From Sporolactobacillus sp. THM19-2 (GTDB taxonomy: Bacteria > Bacillota > Bacilli > Bacillales > Sporolactobacillaceae), in NCBI RefSeq assembly GCF_004153195.1, contig NZ_SEMC01000020.1:1-44428 (forward strand): a stretch of 44,428 nt of DNA. The letters are read 5' to 3'. A program made the position numbers and the translations under genes. The notes under the pieces were generated by a model that saw only the letters and a list, made by a program, of their open reading frames with translations, ran no database searches and was not told the origin of the DNA. This document shows positions 41,004 to 44,428 of the stretch, piece by piece; positions within the stretch are counted from its first letter, which is position 1, and the number at the start of each line of letters is the position of its first letter.

Positions 41004-43007
41004 ATGGAGAAACAGATCGATCAGCTGACTGTTGACGCCATCCGTACATTGTCCATTGATATGATCAATAAGGCCAACTCAGGGCACCCGGGTCTTCCAA
41101 TGGGAGCGGCTCCAATGGCTTACACTCTGTGGTCCCGGGTTATGGTTCATCATCCGAAAGATCCGAATTGGTTTAACCGGGATCGTTTCGTCCTTTCGGC
41201 AGGTCACGGATCTGCCCTGTTATATAGCCTGCTCCATCTTTTCGGGTATGGGCTGACCATTGATGATTTGAAGCAGTTCAGACAATTTGGCAGTAAAACG
41301 CCCGGTCATCCGGAATACGGCCATACACCCGGGGTTGAAGCTACCACCGGTCCACTGGGACAGGGATTCGCCATGGCTGCAGGGATGGCCATGGCTGAGG
41401 CACATCTGGCAGAAAAATATAATCGGCCGGCATACCCGGTTGTGGATCATTATACTTATGTGCTCAGCGGTGACGGCGATCTGATGGAAGGCGTGACAGC
41501 GGAGTCTGCTTCGCTTGCCGGACATCTAAAATTGGGGAAACTCATTGTCTTATATGATTCCAACCGGATTTCTCTTGATGGTGGCACCGATATGGCCTTT
41601 ACCGAAGACGTTCAGAAAAGATTTCAGTCCTATGGCTGGCAGACATTAACCGTTGAGGACGGGAATAATCTGAATGCCGTCGAACAGGCTCTGAATCAGG
41701 CGAAAGCAGATATTCATCACCCTTCATTGATCGAAGTACGGACGGTGATTGGCTACGGTGCACCGGATGTTGCCGGTACGCATCAGGTTCACGGCTCCCC
41801 ACTTGGTGATCAGGAAACTGCGCTGGCGAAAAAGGGATACGGATGGACATTTGATCCTTTCGTTGTTCCGGAAGACGTTTACCGGCATTGTGCAGAGAGC
41901 ATCCAGAAAGGAGCTGCAGCCGAAGAAAAGTGGAAAGGGCTGCTCGCGGAATATACAAAAGTCTACCCGGATGAAGGCAGGGAACTGCTTTCTGTTATCC
42001 ATGGGGGTCTTCCCGAAAATTATGACGCGGAACTTCCGGATTATCAGGCCGGAACAGAAGGGGCCACGCGTAAAATTTCCGGTGAAGTCATGCAGGCCCT
42101 GAACAAAAGCATGCCAGATCTGTTCGGAGGCGCAGCGGATCTCTTTTCCTCCGTCAAAACCTATCTGAAAGACAGTGGCGATTTTCAGCCGGGACATTAT
42201 GCAGGAAAAAATATCTGGTTCGGTGTCCGTGAATTTGCCATGGCAGGCATGGTAAACGGGATGACTCTTCACGGCGGTGTGAAAGCTTATGGTTCAACCT
42301 TTTTCACTTTCTCTGATTATCTGAAACCGGCTCTTCGCCTGGCCGCGTTAATGAAGGTTCCGTCTATCTTTGTCTTCACTCATGACAGTATTGCGGTAGG
42401 TGAAGACGGCCCAACCCACGAACCGGTTGAACAGCTGGCCGGCCTTCGCGCCATTCCGAATCTGAACGTGATTCGACCGGCGGACGCGGTAGAAACAAGG
42501 GAAGCCTGGAAACAGGCTGTGCAAAGCAGAGACGAACCGACTGTCCTTGTTCTGACGCGACAAAGTACAAAAACTTATCAGGGTGAAGTAGAGCAGGCAC
42601 CGGAAGGCGTCAAAAGAGGAGGGTATGTCGTTTCTCCTGCGGATACAACGAAAGAGGAGGACGGTATTCTCATTGCAACCGGATCGGAAGTTGGTCTGGC
42701 AATTGAGGCTCAGCAACTCCTGCTCCGTGAGCACGTCAATGTCCGGGTGGTCAGTCTGCCTTCATTCGCACAGTTTGATGCCCAGAGCAAGGCCTACAAA
42801 GATCAGATCCTTCCGCCGAAACTCAAGAAGCGGATCGGTATAGAAATGGCTTCCTCATTCGGATGGGACCGCTACGTCGGTTCTGAGGGGACATACCTGA
42901 CGATCGACCGTTTCGGTGCTTCGGGAAAGGGCAAGGATGTAACGGCAGCCTATGGCTTTACGCCGGAACATGTGGCCAGACTCTTTATTGAGTACCTTAC
43001 CCGGTGA
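41004..43007 (+). CDS. tkt: Transketolase
   Basis: Thiamine-diphosphate enzyme of 667 residues, full length. [20 protein letters not shown] and [16 protein letters not shown] at the start; the TPP motif [38 protein letters not shown]; and later ANGMTLH-type and [20 protein letters not shown] segments are all present. Ribosome site GGAGGG lies at 40991-40996. It completes the non-oxidative pentose phosphate branch with epimerase and transaldolase encoded here, and is the last gene of the cluster. A strong terminator follows 25 bases later. A housekeeping tkt probably exists elsewhere. Confidence 0.97.
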   Translation: MEKQIDQLTVDAIRTLSIDMINKANSGHPGLPMGAAPMAYTLWSRVMVHHPKDPNWFNRDRFVLSAGHGSALLYSLLHLFGYGLTIDDLKQFRQFGSKTPGHPEYGHTPGVEATTGPLGQGFAMAAGMAMAEAHLAEKYNRPAYPVVDHYTYVLSGDGDLMEGVTAESASLAGHLKLGKLIVLYDSNRISLDGGTDMAFTEDVQKRFQSYGWQTLTVEDGNNLNAVEQALNQAKADIHHPSLIEVRTVIGYGAPDVAGTHQVHGSPLGDQETALAKKGYGWTFDPFVVPEDVYRHCAESIQKGAAAEEKWKGLLAEYTKVYPDEGRELLSVIHGGLPENYDAELPDYQAGTEGATRKISGEVMQALNKSMPDLFGGAADLFSSVKTYLKDSGDFQPGHYAGKNIWFGVREFAMAGMVNGMTLHGGVKAYGSTFFTFSDYLKPALRLAALMKVPSIFVFTHDSIAVGEDGPTHEPVEQLAGLRAIPNLNVIRPADAVETREAWKQAVQSRDEPTVLVLTRQSTKTYQGEVEQAPEGVKRGGYVVSPADTTKEEDGILIATGSEVGLAIEAQQLLLREHVNVRVVSLPSFAQFDAQSKAYKDQILPPKLKKRIGIEMASSFGWDRYVGSEGTYLTIDRFGASGKGKDVTAAYGFTPEHVARLFIEYLTR

Positions 43008-43032
43008 AAAATATAGGATAATTCCGTTCAAG

Positions 43033-43074
43033 GAAGCCTTATTTCTCAAAGATCTGAGAAATAAGGCTTCTTTT
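43033..43074 (+). terminator. Strong intrinsic terminator ending the gluconate cluster
   Basis: GAAGCCTTATTTCTCA (43033-43048) pairs perfectly with TGAGAAATAAGGCTTC (43055-43070), six-base loop, then TTTT. As it is symmetrical it may also act on the opposing gene's transcripts. Confidence 0.92.
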
Positions 43075-43142
43075 CATACTTGGATGAATTCGGCAGAGAA
43101 AAAAATTCATGGCGTACCCTATATGATTGATCTTTCAAGCCA

Positions 43143-43799
43143 TCAGAAATGCTCTGTTCGCCCAACATATTCGATATGATAAGATGAAGGGTCATGACAG
43201 GCTATTTTTGTGACGCTTGTGTTCGGAATCCTTGTGACATGCATCTGAAAATCAGATAAGAGGTACAGGACACAGTCAATGATCAGCCCATGGCTGAACA
43301 GGAGAATATCTGAATGGTTTGAGTGCGAGACCTGATCCAGCAACCGGCTGATGCGTTCCCTGACTTCTTCGAAACTTTCTGCCAGATGCAGCTTATCTTT
43401 TTCTTTGATGGCTGAGAGAATATGAATCTTGTCTTCATCAGAAGAAGCTTCAGTCACAGTCAGATCATGTTTCCCCTGACTGCCCGTCTCCCAGAGCGTG
43501 TCATTTGATCCGCCCTCAAATGAGCCAAAGGAAACTTCACGCAGATTTTCAGTTTCAATTATGGGCATATCCGGTTTCATCGAATGATGGAGGAAGCGTT
43601 TGGCCGTTTGTCTTGCCCGTCCAAGATCACTTGAAAAAACCGCATCAAAATCAATCTGTTCTTCTTTGAAACGGGCACCTAATTCATCTGCCTGGGCTTC
43701 ACCGCGTGAGGTCAGCAGGGAATCCGAAGCCCCCTGTACTTTATTTAAGAGATTAAAGAGTGTTTGCCCATGTCGTATAAAATAAAGATTTTTCAACAT
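43143..43799 (-). CDS. Histidine phosphatase superfamily protein
   Basis: A phosphoglycerate-mutase-like phosphatase of 218 residues on the reverse strand. Catalytic LYFIRHGQTLFNLLNKVQG is at the N-terminus (His about 9), FSSDLGRARQTAK follows, the acid loop is NLREVSFGSFEGG, and the second histidine is in LLFSHGLIIDCVLY. Substrate is unknown; related proteins of Gram-positive bacteria act on various phospho-compounds. The ribosome site is AGGATG just upstream of ATG 43799. It converges on the transketolase terminator and appears to be a single gene. Confidence 0.9.
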   Translation of the reverse strand: MLKNLYFIRHGQTLFNLLNKVQGASDSLLTSRGEAQADELGARFKEEQIDFDAVFSSDLGRARQTAKRFLHHSMKPDMPIIETENLREVSFGSFEGGSNDTLWETGSQGKHDLTVTEASSDEDKIHILSAIKEKDKLHLAESFEEVRERISRLLDQVSHSNHSDILLFSHGLIIDCVLYLLSDFQMHVTRIPNTSVTKIACHDPSSYHIEYVGRTEHF

Positions 43800-44370
43800 T
43801 TGTCACATCCTAGGATGAAATAATTTTGTTCATTTTATGCGATAGCATGAAAACTACGAAATCAGTGTAACGTATTAAGAAAGGGATTACAATTATTTGT
43901 ATCACACGGTGAAGTAACCCTTGTACCTAGAATATTCACGTCCTGCGGTATGATCTCTGCTTTCCACTGGGCAACCAAGGCTTACAGCGATTTTCACCTT
44001 TCACCTGAAAAATGAAAAAAGAAAATGAAAAAGGAGCTCATTCAAGCTCCACAAAGAAGACGATATGCCTCAGCGATGGGAAGATACGGGACCCAGCTGC
44101 CCTCCTTCTCACAAACCGATCCAGCTCTCCCCCAACAAGATCTGTATGTGAAATTAAAAGTTAGATTAAATAACAAATAATGTATGTTTATATTACATAA
44201 AATAACCGCTCTTTTTTGTATGATATGAATAATGACATGAACAAATATAGTGAATTACTATTAAGTTAAGTTATTAACCATCAAATTTTTTTATTAGTTA
44301 TCTAAAACTTGAAAGATAGAAAAGTGTCCCTGTTCCTTGCTGGTTCTATGTTCTTCCTGGATAAATTAGC
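43800..44370. other. Long AT-rich intergenic region
   Basis: Apart from the promoter region expected for the phosphatase gene and the reverse-strand terminator at 44025-44050, I see no gene, repeat or RNA. The part from 44150 to 44310 is very AT-rich. Confidence 0.4.
44025..44050 (-). terminator. Reverse-strand intrinsic terminator without a visible gene
   Basis: On the reverse strand GGAGCT (44050-44045), loop TGAATG, AGCTCC (44038-44033) then TTTTTCATTTTC. It would end transcripts coming from the right, whose gene stops at 44371. Confidence 0.7.
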
Positions 44371-44428
44371 TCAGGCTGCCGCTTTGGTCAGCCGTTCCCG
44401 ATAGCTGGACGGCAGTTTTTTCAGAAAC
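44371..44428 (-). CDS. C-terminal end of a reverse-strand gene cut by the window edge
   Basis: The reverse strand has an open frame from the edge to a TGA at 44371, reading FLKKLPSSYRERLTKAAA. Composition and the KLPSSYRERL pattern might suit the end of a transposase or DNA-binding protein, but 18 residues are too few to decide. The terminator at 44025-44050 is downstream of it. Confidence 0.3.
   Translation of the reverse strand, partial: FLKKLPSSYRERLTKAAA

Noticed and set aside
43355-43800. Forward-strand frames over the histidine phosphatase
   Set aside because: They are antisense shadows of a gene with intact catalytic motifs.

Overview
The window looks like a low-GC Gram-positive chromosome from class Bacilli (Bacillota), plausibly a spore-forming lactic or Sporolactobacillus-like lineage. 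That placement is inferred from strong AGGAGG-type ribosome sites, frequent GTG/TTG starts, lipoprotein signal peptides, a 3D-domain wall protein, alpha-ribazole salvage of the Listeria/Geobacillus type, and a type VII-like lipase. No rRNA, tRNA, CRISPR array or phage genes were seen.

Left part (1-8710), AT-rich: a dipeptide/oligopeptide-type ABC importer (two permeases, two ATPases; any binding protein lies off the left edge), a nitrilase-superfamily amidase, then eutA, eutB and eutC for ethanolamine ammonia-lyase and its reactivase. There are no microcompartment shell genes, no EutH and no acetaldehyde dehydrogenase. The order suggests import of an ethanolamine-containing amide, hydrolysis, then deamination of ethanolamine.

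B12 part (8860-16966): a PduO-type adenosyltransferase, a cobalamin riboswitch with a terminator, then btuF, btuC, a btuD-cbiZ fusion, cobU, cobS, a cobC-like phosphatase, a second divergent CobU-like protein, a collapsed cblT and an intact cblS. This is salvage and assembly of adenosylcobalamin, the cofactor EutBC needs.

Scarred part (16967-18770): a small reverse-strand gene with a premature stop, an IS1380-type transposase start, an MgtC-family membrane protein and a DeoR-type regulator C-terminal remnant.

Surface and conflict part (18770-30774): a DUF3298-type lipoprotein, then a DUF1672-like lipoprotein directly followed by a 685-residue protein with an N-terminal lipase and a helical C-terminal region (TslA-like reverse-domain toxin). 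These look like an immunity-toxin pair with a sharp base-composition mosaic across the junction. Next come a beta-CASP nuclease with a long unassigned C-terminal half, a repeat-rich 3D-domain protein, a glycosyltransferase with an attenuator-like leader, and a PRiA4/ORF-3 protein.

Carbohydrate part (30852-43007): ribokinase and ribulose-phosphate epimerase, a cluster of palindromic repeats, then 6-phosphogluconate dehydrogenase, a GntR repressor, gluconokinase, a 6-phosphogluconate dehydratase-like enzyme, KDPG aldolase, gluconate permease, transaldolase and transketolase. Gluconate can therefore enter both the pentose phosphate and Entner-Doudoroff routes. A shared operator core occurs upstream of both the dehydrogenase and the kinase, and the kinase also has two cre-like sites. 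A strong terminator ends the cluster. The right end holds a reverse-strand histidine phosphatase, a reverse-strand terminator and a truncated reverse-strand gene.
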